A stretch of DNA of 64,000 bases from Marisa cornuarietis (GCA_004794655.1 SMMW01000585.1:8803501-8867500); one strand, 5' to 3'. Numbered from the stretch's first letter, positions 12,189-26,700 are shown. The notes: generated from the letters alone by a model not told the origin. Made by a program: numbers and translations.

Positions 12189-13740
12189 TTCTTCTTTTTC
12201 TTCTAAGGGTAAAGCCTAACACTCATACTTGCTTAAAAAAGGATCAATTAATGCTTATTGATCAATTTAAATTTCAAATCGCCATAATAACTCATTGTAA
12301 TATTACTTTGCACATTAAAATAACAATTATTCTATTCCAGTGTGCCATGTGACATCAAAATCCATGCAGAGGACAGATAGCCTCCAGTCAGTCTCTGTTA
12401 CTGAAGGGACACTTTGGTGCTACATCTATCATATTGATTACTTTTGTTACCTTATTTATGCTTGGATACTGAGACAACAATTAAAGAAGTGAGTATTTAC
12501 TCAACACCCACTGCCCTTAATTTACTATACTTGTATGCAGAAACAAAAGCATGTTTGATTCGATTGTAGCAGATAACCGAGTGGACACTCAATCACTATT
12601 GCCAGTCTGACGCTTGCAAACACCTAAGATTATTTTGATTAAAATTTAAGTTATCAAACAGGTTTAACAGGTCACTAGAACAGCCCTATCTTCATCACCA
12701 AAGAAAAGATTGAAGTCTGACTGGCATGGTCCCAGCACGGACCTTCATCTAGAATAATTCTAGATGAAGGTCCGTGGTCCCAGGAACGCCAAAGAAACAG
12801 GTCTAAAAAAAACAATGCATCAACTGAAAATAATTGTTTCTTTCCTCAAACATTGCTAACATTTCTGTTCTCAATTAACAATTAATACATAAGAAATTAT
12901 AGTGTGCAGATATAGCTCGATCATTTCATCAATTTTCAATCCCGGAACTTTCATGGTACTGTTCACTGAATATCAGGAGAATAATTCCAAAAAAGTTTTA
13001 CAAATAATTTGAAAGATTGTTAAAAAAAAATCCCCTTTTTTACTTTTTATGTATTAATTATTACTGCGAGGTGTTATATTTCATTCTTTTCGATGTGATA
13101 AATGTAACTTTGTGAACTTGACTTTTTATGGTCATAACAAGAATATAGATATGACTACAGTTATCGTGATAATAAAAAGTACTAGTTTCAGAGGACAAGT
13201 GTCAGTGCCAGTTGCCGTACTCTTTAAGTTTACATGGTCGTTTGCGCACTTCTGTGGTATCGCCGATACTTCGACTCAATTTATGCTTTACTCCAATTAC
13301 TATATTCCATATGTTGTGAAACATTGAGCATCTACAGACTAGCTAAGTTCATTTTTACTGCTAAACAATGAGATTAAGACTTGATTAACTTTTTCTAGTA
13401 AAACAAACTTATCAAAACCTCGGCTGAAAACAGCGTAAGACGCGACGACTTTTGCCCTCAGAAGGGTTATGACCTTCATTTGCATATCACGTGATAACAA
13501 CAAACCCACTACTGTCATGAGCCAGCTCTAGGTTGCTAAATATTTTGATCACACTGAAAAAAGTTTGGTAGGCTGTGTTATCCAACATTTAAAAATTTTT
13601 AGTTTTAGTGTTAATAATTTCATACAAACATGCCGTTTAAATCACAGACTTCTAAATCTGTGGTTTAAATCGTCAAAGAATTAACTTCCGGCCAATAAAG
13701 AAAGATTACTCTGAAATATTTAACGGTTTAAAACGAGAGA
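12189..13740. promoter_or_regulatory. Head-to-head interval between PTGR3 and NRM
   Basis: PTGR3 runs leftward from 11990 and NRM rightward from 13741, so this interval should hold both promoters. Near the NRM side there is an octamer ATTTGCAT (13478-13485) immediately followed by a palindromic E-box TCACGTGA (13487-13494), in a locally CpG-richer stretch. No TATA box stands out. The 41-bp palindrome at 12736-12776 also lies here. Promoter function is inferred from gene arrangement and motifs only. Confidence 0.45.
12728..12783. repeat. 41-bp perfect palindrome flanked by an 8-bp direct repeat
   Basis: Arms of 20 bp (12736-12755 and 12757-12776) are exact reverse complements around one A. 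The direct repeat GGTCCCAG stands at 12728-12735 and again at 12776-12783, overlapping the right arm by one base. This looks like a minimal fold-back element with an 8-bp target duplication, the size made by hAT elements. Part of the arm (ACCTTCAT, GGTCCGTG) resembles a segment of the SINE at 26860-27120. Confidence 0.75.
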
Positions 13741-16700
13741 ATGTTTTTCGAGCTAGTACACACTCTGATTTCATTAGTTGCAGTTAACAACCTAGCATCG
13801 TGTTTATGGCAGCTTGTAATATTTTTATCGAATCAAGAATATCTGGGATCAAGTGGTCTCAAATATCCAGCTTTAAAATATAAACATTTACGAGACTGGA
13901 CAGGTAATGTGTAGGCCTGCTAAATTTTAACTTCTGCTTTTACGCATACGCTAGAATTGATCTGGGTGCAGGTCTTTCCATCTGATGGCATGCAGACAGT
14001 TCAGATCATTTTGCTTCTTTATCGTTACTTTTCTTGTTGCTTTTTTGTGGATGTGCAAACAGGGTTTTGTTTCATGTTTGTTTTGTTTGGTAGGGTTTCT
14101 GCTTAAAAGTTGAAAAATTTGTATACTTTGCTACATTTCGGGAATGTGACAAGAGAGAAATTCAAATAATAAACAAGAACTACGAATAGCAAACTTCTTT
14201 ATCCGTTAGATTTTCATATTGCTCAGAATTTGCTTTCAGATACTGAAGTACAGTACATTATCACCCGTCTGCTGAACGATACTGTGCTGGTGGGAGCATT
14301 TATCATACAACATAGTGTCATGGCTACAGACATGTGGAAAAAATTAATGCTTCGGCTAAACATTTACGTCAGTGAAAGACTTCTGTATGTTCTGGCTTCA
14401 TGTTTTGTTCTTACAGTAAGTAATGAAATTGCACCTTTATAATTAGTTGTCTGATCGACAAGACAGTAAGTTACTGTATTTGAAGACAGGAATATCATTT
14501 AGTCATTACTAAGTAATCATGATTCTTTCTTTAGATAGTGTTTTCCCTACCTCTTCAATCAGTGTTTCCCTTACTTGATGCTTAGAAAACAATCATAGCT
14601 CATGAATATTGTTCAGTCAAGCAGTGCATTTTCATAAAGTTTCTGAGGAGTAAAGTTTGAATTAACATTGGTGTCGCCATAATGTAACCTTAGTTTCTGG
14701 TGTGAAATAAGACACTAACATTAACACTGGTATAGTGCATAAGTCTCTGTTCTTGCTCAGGGGTGGAAGGTCCAGGGGAGGAGACACATTGCTGGTGCAG
14801 GCAGTAGAGCCATCAATACAATACTCTCCCTAGAACCACCCGTCTCAGACGATAGTCTATCTTGTAATGCTTACTCGCTAGCTGTTTTGTTTTGTTTTTT
14901 GCATTCATATCTGCTTTCATACAGATTTATTGTTTCAAAGATGTCATTTCTCATGGGGCACCATTTCAGAGAAAGTTTTCCAAGCTAGAATACTTTTCTC
15001 TCTCCAAAGACTGACTGTTGTACCTCTGTTTGGTGACACTATCCACTGGGCAGCATGAGCACACAGGCTGAATATTGTGGAGTTGTTAAACTTAAACATC
15101 AAGTTGAAGAACTAGCACACATTCAAATACCCACCAAAGAGTGCATGTTGAAATAACTCCAAGTATCCCTTGCAAAATAGGTGCATATGGGAAGATATGG
15201 AAAGAATGGTCAACTTCAAGCTCCAGCAATATCTGAAATCTTGTCAGCTCATAGACTAGACCCAAACTGTATTTAGGAAATGCAGGAGATCAGATCGTTT
15301 ATCTTGCACAAAGATTGAGAAAGTTTTTGAGGAAAAGGAAAAAGAAGTGTTGACAGTTTTTGTTGACCTCGCCAAAGCATTTGACAAAGATTGGGAGGTC
15401 TTTTTCTTCCCAGTTCACCAAGGACATTAAAATTCCAGCATAATTCCCCTGGCCGCCCAAACATTTAAATGCAGAATTAATGTAGGCATAGAATCATTTT
15501 AAAACTTTCAACCCTTAATGTACCCTCATGTACTGACAGAGGGTTTTACCTATTTTGTGTAAATCACTATATTTTACCTTTACGACTGTCCAAGAGACTG
15601 GCAACTGTGACATAAGGCAAGTGTTGGCCTTATTCTGAAAATGTAGAAATCCGTAAAAGGTTTAGTGCAAACTTAAATAAGAAAAGATGGCGCGAAGGCC
15701 GACATAATGATGTCTCTGCTACGTGTTCTAACTGGAGAGTTTATTGAATGCCACCACTCATAATACCCACAAACCAATAACACCACAGCAACAAACAATA
15801 GCAATGAGTTGTAACTAGTAATTGTCTCGGATAATATAGAATTTAAAATATAGCTTAAACTAGTAAAGTATTTTAAATATGAGTACCATGTTGCCACTTG
15901 AGTTGTTGAATTGTTGCCAGTATTGCAATGTTGCTATCAATGTGTGCTGTAGTGGTTGATAATTTAAAATTCAAGGAGCTAGAAGCTAAGTCACATATAA
16001 GCATATGTATGGCTGTCTTCACTACTGAAAGTAGAGTAAGCATAGAGAATCATAAGGTAAAGTTGTCTACTCTTATTTTTTATAGGAGGATTTAACTCCT
16101 CAAAGGCAGGGTGATGTCAGTGATAGGTGGAGTGAAAATACAAAGCAAGACCAAGCAACTTCAGTACTTTACTAAATGTTGTTAGACAAAGGAATAAATG
16201 ACAGTAGATTTCTTAAAATTCTGTATTAGATTTGAAATAGATCACATGATTGTAAGTCCAACAAAACATCGTTTGTAATATGTGCTTTGTTCTTCTATTA
16301 ACTGAAAGAAAGCTATGGTTAGGGCATCATTTACTACACATTATAAATTAGGATCCACTGAGTTAAGCCAATGTCTTCTGTCTTTTCTTCAAGCCCTTTA
16401 TTGTCATACAGATCTAGACCATTAATTATGCCAAACATTTGGCATTCATTAATTATAGGTTGAGTATACAGACATTAACATGGATGGGTAATAAAAGACT
16501 ATTTATAAATAATAATAATAATGATGCGAACTTATAATGCGCAGAATCACGAATAAGATAGATCGCACTCTCTGCGCAGTACAATTTGATAGAAAGAAAC
16601 AACAACCAATAGACAGTGAGGTACACATAGGGACACTGAACAACATAAAGATGAGGTACAAGTCAGGAATAGTACTTTGTAAAAAGATATGTTTTAAGAG

Positions 16701-19223
16701 AGTGTTTGAATGCAGCCTTTGAGGCTGAGTGGCGAATGTGATGTGGTAGAGAGTTCCACTGCTGTCGAGCAGCACAAAGGGAGAACATCTGTTGTCCATA
16801 TGTGACTGTCTTTGTGAGAGGGAGGGATAAAATGCGGGAGTCTGATGAGGAGCGAAGGTTTCGGGCAGGAGTTTTGACAGACAAGATTTCATTAAAGTAG
16901 CTGGGGGAGTGACCTTCATAGAAACCATAGCAGAGAGTTGAGAGCTTGTAGTCTATTCTAGCTTTAACTGGTAGCCAATGAAGAGAGCGAAGAAGTGGTG
17001 AGACATGATCATGTTTGCGAGTCCGAAAAACGAGACGAGCAGCTGAGTTCTGGACCTTCTGAAGCTTATCAATGAGGTATTGAGGACAGCCAGCAAGAAG
17101 AGAGTTGCAGTAGTCTAATTTAGACAGAATAAACGAGCAGATAAGAATTTTGGTGATTGAGACGGACAGAGTATGGCGAATGGAGCTGATCTTCCGGAGC
17201 TCATAGTATGCAGATCGACAAATGTGAGACATGTTCATCAAGAGACATGTCAACAGACATTATGTAACCTAAATTACGTGCCGAAGTTACAAAAGGAACA
17301 TCGGCATCGCCTACCCGAATAGAAACAGGCAGTGAAGAGTAAACCCTGGCTCTCCTCTTTGAAAAAAGTAAAGCTTCTGTTTTTCCATCATTTAGCTTTA
17401 ACTTGTTGTGGGTCATCCATAGCCTAATATCCGAAATACAATCTTGGATGCTCTGGATAGTAGTGTGAGCCTGAGAAGGAGAACAACTGATAAACAGCTG
17501 GGTGTCATCAGCAAAGGATTGATGGGATATAGAGTGAGATTGAATTAGAGTGGTAAGTGGCTTCATGTACAAGATGAAGAGGATGGGACCAAGTACAGAG
17601 CCTTGTGGGACTCCTGAGTGAATAGAGACAGGTGAAGACACGCAGCCATCCACTATAACTGACTGAGTCCTATCTGAGAGATATGACTGAAACCAGCTGA
17701 GTGGGGAGCCTGAGATGCCATAGAGTACTGAGTCTGTGAATGAGAGTAGTGTGATCTATGGTATCAAAGGCAGCAGACAGGTCTAACATGGTGAGAAATG
17801 AGATGTCACCTCTATCCAGAGCAGACAAAATGTCATTTGTCACTTTCAGCAGAGCAGTCTCAGTGCTGTGAAAAGGGCGATAAGCAGACGGTGATGGAGA
17901 AATCAAGTTTTCAGAGTTCAGATGGGATAGAAGTTGCTTGAGAACTATTCTCTCAAGGATTTTAGACAGAAATGGTAAGTTTGAGACTGGACAGTAATTG
18001 TCTAATACATTGATGTCGAGGTTAGGCTTTTTTAACAGCGGCTTCACTAAGGCTGTTTTAAAGGTGGAAGGGAAAATGCCAGAAGTCAAGCTATCGTTTA
18101 CTATTTCTGTTAGGGCAGGAAGTAGGACGTCAAGACAGTCTACCAGTAGAGGGGTGGGAACTGGGTCCAGTGGACAGGTTGTGGGTTTTGACTGGAGTAT
18201 CATGGTCTTAAGCTCGCTTTCCGAGATCGGCTGAAAGGAAGAAAAAGAGCACTGTGGCCTTGCCAGATGGTCGATGTGGCTAGCAGGATTGTGCACAGAC
18301 AGCTGATCAAGTTTAAGCCGAATGTCAATAATCTTCTGGACACATAAATGTCTTTGTAAAACTAAGTTTTATTAAATCAGATCATCATTAGCTTCCCAGA
18401 CAGCATTTAATCACAGACAAAACCTAGAAACAAGTTATGCACATGTTCTCGAAAAGAAAATTTCAGTACCCATAGATTGTGTTACAAATAGAATGTATGA
18501 TGCATGTAAAAGCAGTATGTCATATAAATAACATTGTTTTAACAGACTTTGATGCAGAAATGGCAGAGCACGCCTGATGTATATCTGTGGAGCATTGATA
18601 CAAACGAGAGTGCATTCTGGTGGCTTTTCATCCTGGTGCATGTAGTGGCTTGGGTGATCATTTTCATGGAATTGATGATTATGGACCCCGGAGAGCTAAT
18701 CGGGTTAAAACAGGTATACTGCTTATGTTCACATTGTATTCATAATCATTTAGAGTGGCCACATATAGTCATAAATGGCAGTTGTTTAGTTAAGTTTAGT
18801 CTCCCCATCTCCAAAGAACAAAAATACATAGAACATTATTTGAATCTGTAAACTGTTCTCTATTCCTCATGCATTCATACTTGCATCTACTTAGCTAGAA
18901 AACATAGAGGTACTATGCTGAAACCATTCAACATCTAACATTTGTTACAGATATACTTTTACTACACTAAAAAATCAGCTCCTCTCAGCTACAGACCAAA
19001 GGAGTTACGGCTGTTCTACAGGCACTTTCGACATGCAGGACCTTTAGGAATATGGTTGATGTTGTGGGTCCACCCTGTGATGACACTTGATCGTCTGGTA
19101 CTTGCTGTGTTGTGGTCATTCTACACCTTTCTAGCTTACAGTGTATCCCTTAATTGCTATAAGTTTGCAAAAGGTTACTTTCGAGTCCAGCAATCCAAAA
19201 CTGTCTATCACAGACAAACATGA
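13741..19223 (+). CDS. NRM: Nurim, multi-pass inner nuclear membrane protein
   Basis: Four exons give 259 residues: 13741-13903, 14240-14415, 18546-18713 and 18951-19223 (TGA at 19221-19223). All borders are canonical and the phases close. Nurim family signatures are present: IIQHSVMA in exon 2, the hydrophobic run ending GELIGLKQ at the end of exon 3, then the ELRLFYRHFRH segment and HPVMTLDRL in exon 4. Human nurim is 262 residues, so the length fits. Several strongly hydrophobic segments agree with its polytopic membrane topology. The family is related in fold to isoprenylcysteine carboxyl methyltransferases, and nurim sits tightly in the inner nuclear membrane; its biochemical role is unclear. 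The ATG at 13741 begins a hydrophobic N-terminus. Intron 2 (14416-18545) carries two LINE fragments. The gene is divergent from PTGR3 and convergent with SLC37A4. Confidence 0.88.
15180..15425 (+). mobile_element. Non-LTR retrotransposon RT fragment (Jockey-like)
   Basis: A short plus-strand stretch in NRM intron 2 translates, with an interruption, to a conserved reverse-transcriptase segment. A TVFRK...DRL segment is followed by a charged spacer and VFVDLAKAFDK, the RT motif A region with the catalytic aspartate. The layout resembles Jockey-type LINEs. No other domains are visible, so this is a small decayed piece. Confidence 0.5.
16500..18345 (-). mobile_element. 5'-truncated L2-like LINE in NRM intron 2
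   Basis: Reverse transcriptase coding sequence runs on the minus strand in three overlapping open pieces (about 18345-17670, 17653-17201, 17253-16663). They carry PVSNLPFLSKILE, LDLSAAFDTIDH (motif A), [23 protein letters not shown] (catalytic DD) and the C-terminal LDYCNSLLAGCP and LHWLPVKARIDYKL blocks typical of the L2 clade. Two frameshifts, near 17705-17740 and near 17228, break an otherwise nearly intact frame. The endonuclease half is missing, so the copy is 5'-truncated. The 3' end has an (ATT)n-type tail at about 16505-16520. It is antisense to NRM. Confidence 0.85.
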
Positions 19224-20733
19224 TCACTGAGTAATATCAGTCATAGATAAAATACAGTCAAACACAACACTTTTTTGACATTTCTTTATTGCTTCTTACA
19301 AGATGAAATATTAAAGATGCATTTAGCACATGACTTGCTTGAGTAATAGAGCATAACTAATAAATTTAGCTTACAAATGCCAAGCTATATAGTAAATAAA
19401 ATTACTCTACTTAATTAGATGACAAACTGTAAAAATGCTTGATTATAAATGTAAAAGGATGTACCTGTAGTACCATTAAAATAACACCCTCACCTGGACA
19501 ACACCCTACCCTCAGTAAGACAGAAACAGGGGAGAAATTTTGCCTATTGCTGTTTACTATAAAATAACAAAGTAAAACCCGTTATGGCACCAAAAAAAAA
19601 TTATTGCCATACATTAATTTGTCAAAATGAGAAGCATATCTCCTACTGTAACACAAGCAAGCTGCTATCATTCTTTCCAAATATTTCATTCTTACATCCA
19701 ACAAATTTCAGAATGCATAACATAGGTGTCTCCTCAAATGGGCTTGTTTTATTTTGTAGCAAGTGTTTACTAATGAACACTGCTTCTTGCTGCCATTTGA
19801 GGCTCATGTATTACATTCATTTGTTCCTGTAGAGATTCTTCATAGGTCTGATTTTTTTGTGTTTTTTTTTAAATGTCCTAAGCTTCCACTTTATATTGTT
19901 TTGGAAAAGACCCAATAATCACAGGGTGGAAAAAAATTTTAAGACAATTTTGTTATCAGCAAAAGTTGAAAAACGTATCTATATGCATTTAGATTTATAA
20001 AAATAACAATAGAGTAAAATAAAGTCATATTGTTTGTATACATAAGCAAAACCAGAGAAAAAGACAATGCCAGACTTCGTTATATAAAAAATTGCAACTA
20101 GTGACTAATATGCTATTGCATCCGCAGCTAGTGCAGACAAAAAATGTGATATTTTATTTATTTGCCAGTTTGGCAGCTATATGACACTGTTACAGTCTCA
20201 TTTTGTCAGCATCCCTTCATTTTTTCTCCTCTTCACTGTTTATAAATTTATAAATGTTAATTTATTTAGTAGAAGAAATAGTCTGTTTTATACTCTTTGC
20301 ATAGTCAAGACTTCCATTGAAATTTTGTTGCATATTTTAATTATAGTTCTTATTTATCAGTTAACCATTTGCATGCATATTATATCGATATATATACAAC
20401 AAATTTATATTTAAAAAGACTATTAAAGGCACATCTGTTAAGCTTAATACACTTACAGTTTCTGTTTTGAGATTGTTCAGTGGCTTTTTGTCTTGAAGAT
20501 TGAATGTTCTTAAATTTTTTGAGTATTTACTCAGTCCCCAGAATGACCTGACTTCTGCTGCCTTTTACCCTTTGTTAAATGTAATTTGTGTCTTAGTTCA
20601 ACAACTCTATAAAGTACTTTTTAAATGTGGAATACACCTTCTAAATAATAAGTTTACAGTGAGCTGGAAAACTAAATTCCATCAACCTACAAATAAGCAA
20701 TATTTCTTCAGATCTCTTGACACTGGACAAAGG
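19224..20733. other. Convergent 3' interval between NRM and SLC37A4
   Basis: The two genes end facing each other. An AATAAA for NRM lies at 19395-19400, about 170 nt after its stop. The rest is AT-rich with several TTTATT strings that could serve the minus-strand gene. No other gene or repeat was seen. Confidence 0.4.
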
Positions 20734-23700
20734 TCAGCTTTTATAATGCTTGAATAAAGTTGCTGAGTATCTCATCCTAAACACAGCAACACCAACAGTC
20801 ATGAAGGACACAGCCTCAACCAGAAGAAATGCAGTATACCAGTTGTTCTGCCTGGCAACCAGACTAAGTGGGTATCCTGACAAGACCATGCCCACTAGAA
20901 TAGAAGAATGTTATGTAGTTAAGACAAAATTAGATGTATGATCTAAAATTATTACCACAACAACCCATATTTTTTAACTGCAGTGTAATACAAGCATACA
21001 ATTTACTTACAGTTGGCAAATAATGATGCAATAGAATGGGCAGTGCCAGCTTGGTTGTCTGATGTTGACTCCATGGCTGCTACTCCAAGCAGTGTTATAG
21101 ATCCATATATACCAAAACCAATGCCAAAGCCAAGTATGCTGATGAAAAGCTATCAAGGAAAATGCAAAGAGTACAAAGCATCTTTCTATAACTCACTGTA
21201 AAGCCTATAATTAGCACTGTCCAAGAAATGGCAGCTACCTACTAAACAAAAAAATGTTTATTATTGCCAAATTATGATGGACCTAACATTTTAATATTGA
21301 GTATTCTTAACTTTAAATAAATTTTGCTAACTTCCCATGTGTGCTATACCCAAGCAATGTCTGTCTGGCACACAACGGGTATATTAATACTTGTGCATCT
21401 ATATATGTGACAATGGAGAAGGTTATTTGGTGCAATTTATCATACCTGGTATTAATAACATGCCACTATTTTTATCTATTATATAATTATTACTATTAGT
21501 GTTGTGCACCATCATATTCTGCAATTTGAACGCATTTAGTTCAGGAAAATGGCACATCACTTTTCCATATGAACCTTAAAAAAGTGACATGGGTTAAAAA
21601 GGGTATAAAATATGGATATACTATAATGTCTTTGAAAGTATGATTTCTGCTGTTTTCACATCTATAAAATTTAGCCATTCTACCAAGAAAATACTATATA
21701 ATAGTCAGGTTTTTCCTAAAAATGCAAACCTTTTTGTTTAAAAACTTTTATTTGCTGTATGGCATCACAGAAAATCTTACAAGCATGGCGGTGATTGATG
21801 ACAAGAGTGCCAGACCAAGTAGGCATTTTAAGTTCATGATAACGTAGACATAATTTAATAAATTGCCATGCTTGCACATTACTCAAAACAGCAGAAATGT
21901 AAACAAAGAGGTGAGTTAGGAGAAACATATTTTATGGACTTAAATGTTGATTTGTTTCACAGAAATACTTCTGTGGTCTCTGAAAAAAATATCAAAGAAA
22001 TTCTAATTTATATTTTTGTTTATAAATGGTTCTTGTTTAAAAAGGAATATGTAAGGTACACAAAATGAATCAGCATTGATAAAGCACAAATTAGTAGAAT
22101 AAATATAAAAATAATGAATTTTTTTCTAATATAAAAAATGTGTAAACAATGAGAAAACAAATCAATCTCTGTATATTTTTTTCAGCTGCTGTGATTATGT
22201 CACTTTTATTTATCTATATTGTTAATCTTTACATTTCAATAATGCTGCTGGTATTATTGCTCTTGCTTTATAGCTTATGAGGAACAAAATTATTAATACT
22301 ATTGTATTAACAGGCAATGATCAATGGTCACATTAATTACAGCTGATAGCCAAAGCAAGTGTGTTAATTCAATGTGTTACATGAAAAAATGTACAGTATA
22401 CTTATATAACCATGTATCACAAGTACTATTTAATATTACTAAATGCTTTTGTAAATGTCTGAAAATGCATCTTGGTTTATTAAAAGTTAATTTTAAAATT
22501 GAATAAATATGATATCTGTAATATGGTTTCAAACATGCATCCCTTACTCTAAAGGTATATATATATATAAAGCAATCATTTTTTTCTGAATGTTTACTCA
22601 CATAAGAGGAATAACTGGTGACACAGATAAGAAAAAAGAACACAAATCCTGACTGAAGAATTGTGCAGAGCAAAATGACCATCGTACGAGGGTTGTAAGG
22701 CGAAACATTCTGGAAAATAGTACAATCTTTCAAAAAACATCTTATATGGCAACTGCAGTTAATTTTTCTCTTACCTTTTTTCAACTCAGCCATGATGTCT
22801 TAACTTTGATCTCATGAATTTTCCAAGGGAAAAAAACCCCTCATCATTTTCATTTAAAACAATGTCGTAAACAAGGAATCACTGATCATCATCATATTTA
22901 TTTATCAGACATTTTAAAATGAAAATGACACCATGCTTTTAATTCACCTTGGACATGAAGTAGTCAGAAACGCAGCCTGCAGCCAGAGAGCCAAAAATTC
23001 CTCCAAGTTCTTGGCTGCTTATGAAACTACTGCCTGCATGAACATCAGTACTTCAATTTTCTATACACTCAGTGAAATGTGACAGAATTATACCTTCTAC
23101 ATATTTTCATAAAAATCCACTGGAACCAGTTTAGTACAGTTTTAGACTATTACCATCTATTCTCTGCTATTACATCTCGTTTGATCAAAAACCTCATGCT
23201 TACCCTTTAAAAACAAAATAAAAACACATTTGCATTTTAAAATGAGGTTGATTTACCTTCAAAGGTCTGACCCTCATTTTTCTAGGATTAAAACGGTTTG
23301 ACAAAAGGATGACTTTTGAAGGGATGTCTTCTTAATCATGTCTCAGAAAGGTCTTACTCAAGATGAAGAGAAACTGGTCAAGGGAGATAACACATGCCAT
23401 TTACCTATAAGATGCGAGTGGCCACTCTCATGGATGAGATAGTGATTACCCCAGTCTGTGCAGGCACCTCTTACAGTAGACACCAGCATGTAGTTTACGC
23501 AAAGACTCAAAAACAAGGGCTGCCGAAGCAGTGCTTTTGTTCCGTCTTTCCAAGATCTGCTGGTCCCCAAGGCTGTAAGGATTTCAGACTTTAACAAACT
23601 AAAAGAAGCTTAGGCAGTGCAAGAGCAAACCAAAAATGAGCAGTTCATAAATGAGTAAAACTGTATTTGCAATAGTTCAGGCCAGCAAAGAAATCAGAAG

Positions 23701-26700
23701 ATCTCACTTTTTTATAGCCCACAGTTCACTGTTTACTGTTACCATTCAAGGACACAGACCATTAAATAGAAACAGGAAAGGTAAACTAAGTAAACAATAT
23801 GGAAACAAAAGTCAAACCAAAATCTGTGAATAGATGAAGTGATTGCAGGAAGTTCTAATTCAGGGGTATGTCTATGGACTGCAAACACACCATTTCCTAC
23901 ACTATGTGACCCTACTGGATCCTTCTGGGCTGTGTCTATTAACTGGATGCAAAACAGGGACCTGCTGACTTTGGAGCTTTTTACCTGTATGTGCACTCCT
24001 TGAAGTTTTTTTTCAGTGTTTTCTGTCTACAGTTACCTGTGAGGTAGCCAAGGACCAGGTGCACTGTGCACAGACACAGCTAAGGGAATAGCTGGATGGT
24101 TAATGTGTAGCATTTTAGCTGACTGCTACGTTAGCAATCCAGCTAGCATCCAGTGACAAAATTGTGCACCTGGACCCAGAACCTCAGTCCCCATCTGGGG
24201 CTCTGATGTGCATGGGGAAAATGAATGGTCACCAATAATTTGAAAAACAGACTTACCCTTATTTTCTGAGACATATTTCTGGTCACTTGCATTTATGGTA
24301 GGTCTGTCATCTAGCACCATATAAGCTAGCCCTGTGAGTGCAATGGCACATGTAGCTAGTCAAACAGAGGAAAAAAAAATGGGGCATATAATACCAGAAG
24401 CACAAATATTTTGTTTCACTATCTTCTTTATAATAAATTTCTGTGGCTGTTTTAACCGCTATTTTAAGACATCCTCATTTTCAACTGTACTCAGGAAAGT
24501 AAATTATATGAGTGTACGGACATTTCTAGAATGTTCAAAAGAGCCCACTACTAATCTTTTAAGAGGTGCTCAAATTTCTGTACAGGCAAAACACCATACA
24601 AATAGAATGCAAGCAAATTTTAAGATGGAAAGGTCACTATATTTTGTTTCTTGCCATATTGAAAACACATGAATACTCTGCTGACTTTTTAAATGCTCTT
24701 ATAGAGTCTAAGCTCATGCTGTAAAACACCCCTTGCTATTTTAGTGAGTAAAACTTTCAAGAGTTTATATATCTACCGCAGCTCTTCCTTTTCATCTTTT
24801 TTTCCAGCAGGTGACAACAGATAAAGTCGCTAATGTTCATTTCGTTATCAAAACAAGTTAAAAACCTGCAAGAATGCTATTTTAATATTTTTTAAAGAAA
24901 GAAGAAAAAAATCCCAGCAAACTTTTCTTGTGATGCCACAAAGGTTTAAAATTATAGTTACTAAATTGAAAAAGCAAGATTAAACATGTCCGAAGGTGGC
25001 TCTAAGATGCTGTAGTAGATGAACTAAGTAATAAATACAGCACAGATGCGCAAATCTGAAACATGACATCACAATCATTACTATTATGGATTAAAAATAA
25101 AATTGTAACTCCAATGCACCTGCAGCATTAAGGGCAGTTTTCCAGTCAAACAAGCTGAGCAGAAACGCTGATACCAACGGACCAAATGTTCCTGATATAT
25201 TCATGGATGTTGACAGGATGCTCCACCAGGTACCAAATTTGTCTGGGGAAAACCACTGATGAGAACAAAATTATATATGTGTGTATGACCTGTGTTTAGT
25301 CAGAGAAAATAGTTATACACCATGACAAAATGAGCACCTATCAGGGACTCATACTTTCTCACAATAAATGCAGTTAAATGTACCAAAACATGCTACTAAA
25401 CTTAAAGAAGTTTTTTAATGGCAATTTGATCATAAAGATGAAGGTTATCAATCAGAAATGATAAATGATGCTGGACTACAATATGTCTGATGTAACGACA
25501 GATGTGTAGTATTTCACATCATGATTACCTACCTGCTTTATGAGGACAGCACAGGCTGGCCAGCTGGGGCCCTGAGAAAGACCATTGATGAACCAGCAAA
25601 CTACAAACATGCTCACGCTGTCACACACTGAAATAAGCATGTTTGGAGCTTACATTACTAGCATACATTGATTGCAATGTTCTTCAAAATCAGTCATCTA
25701 ACAAGATTCTAACATAATCTTTCTATGACACAACAAAAACTGAAATTTGTGTAATATGGTAGGAGTTTCAATGAATATAAACTTCTCACATGATTTGGAC
25801 ATTGAATAACACTCTCTCAGCTAAATATTATAAACAGTTATTAAACACTAGTCCTTCACATTTTAGAAAACAAATTCACATTTTTCACTTTTTTTCCCCC
25901 TTGAGTAAAGAGATTATTTTTTAAAGTGGTTGGTTTGTTGGCTGTCCTTTGTTTCCGAAGAAGATAATTTTTTTCAATTTACATTTTTTTTAAATGTATT
26001 ATTTATTTATCTATACTTTTATCTCATCCACATTAAAGTGAATAACGGAAAAACCACACAATATAAAAATAACTGCATGTCAAAATGATCATCTACTGTG
26101 CTGTTGCATGAATTTCAAGTATTGGCATGTGATCACATCAACAGTGACAATCATCTTGCAGGTCAAAGTAATGATGGTCGACTTGATCTATTCTTTCTTG
26201 TGATACGTCCTACAAATACATTTTTAGAATGTTTAACTCTCTTAATTCTTTCCATTGTTCCAGCTGAATGCAAAAATTCCATTAAAATGTATTATGGGAA
26301 ACAGCTGTATCCCAATTTTTCCCACTGAACTAGACTACCCTCCCTTAGTTCATTTTATACACATGACCAAAGTGACTAGTCCTGGAAACAAATTGTGTCA
26401 ACTTAAATTTGTTTTATTAAAACAGAATGATTAAATATTGAGGTGTAAATTGTATATCAGCTACCATTTCACACTATTTCTTCTTAACCACAGCTCAAAA
26501 GTGTAAAAGGATAAAATCTCACCAGTAAAAGCCAGCACACTGAGACCAGCCATGAAGAGGGAAGCAGTGAAGAGTGTGCTGGGGCTGCAAAGGTCCACCA
26601 ACACTCCTCCCAGCAGCTTACCCACACTATAGCCCATTGCCTGGCTGCTTAGAATCAAGCCTACATGCAAATGGTTTCAGATCACTTTCCTTTGTCTTAA

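Noticed and set aside
16503..17253. Protein-coding host gene in the NRM intron
   Set aside because: The blocks are the C-terminal region of an L2-like reverse transcriptase and continue a broken LINE ORF upstream.
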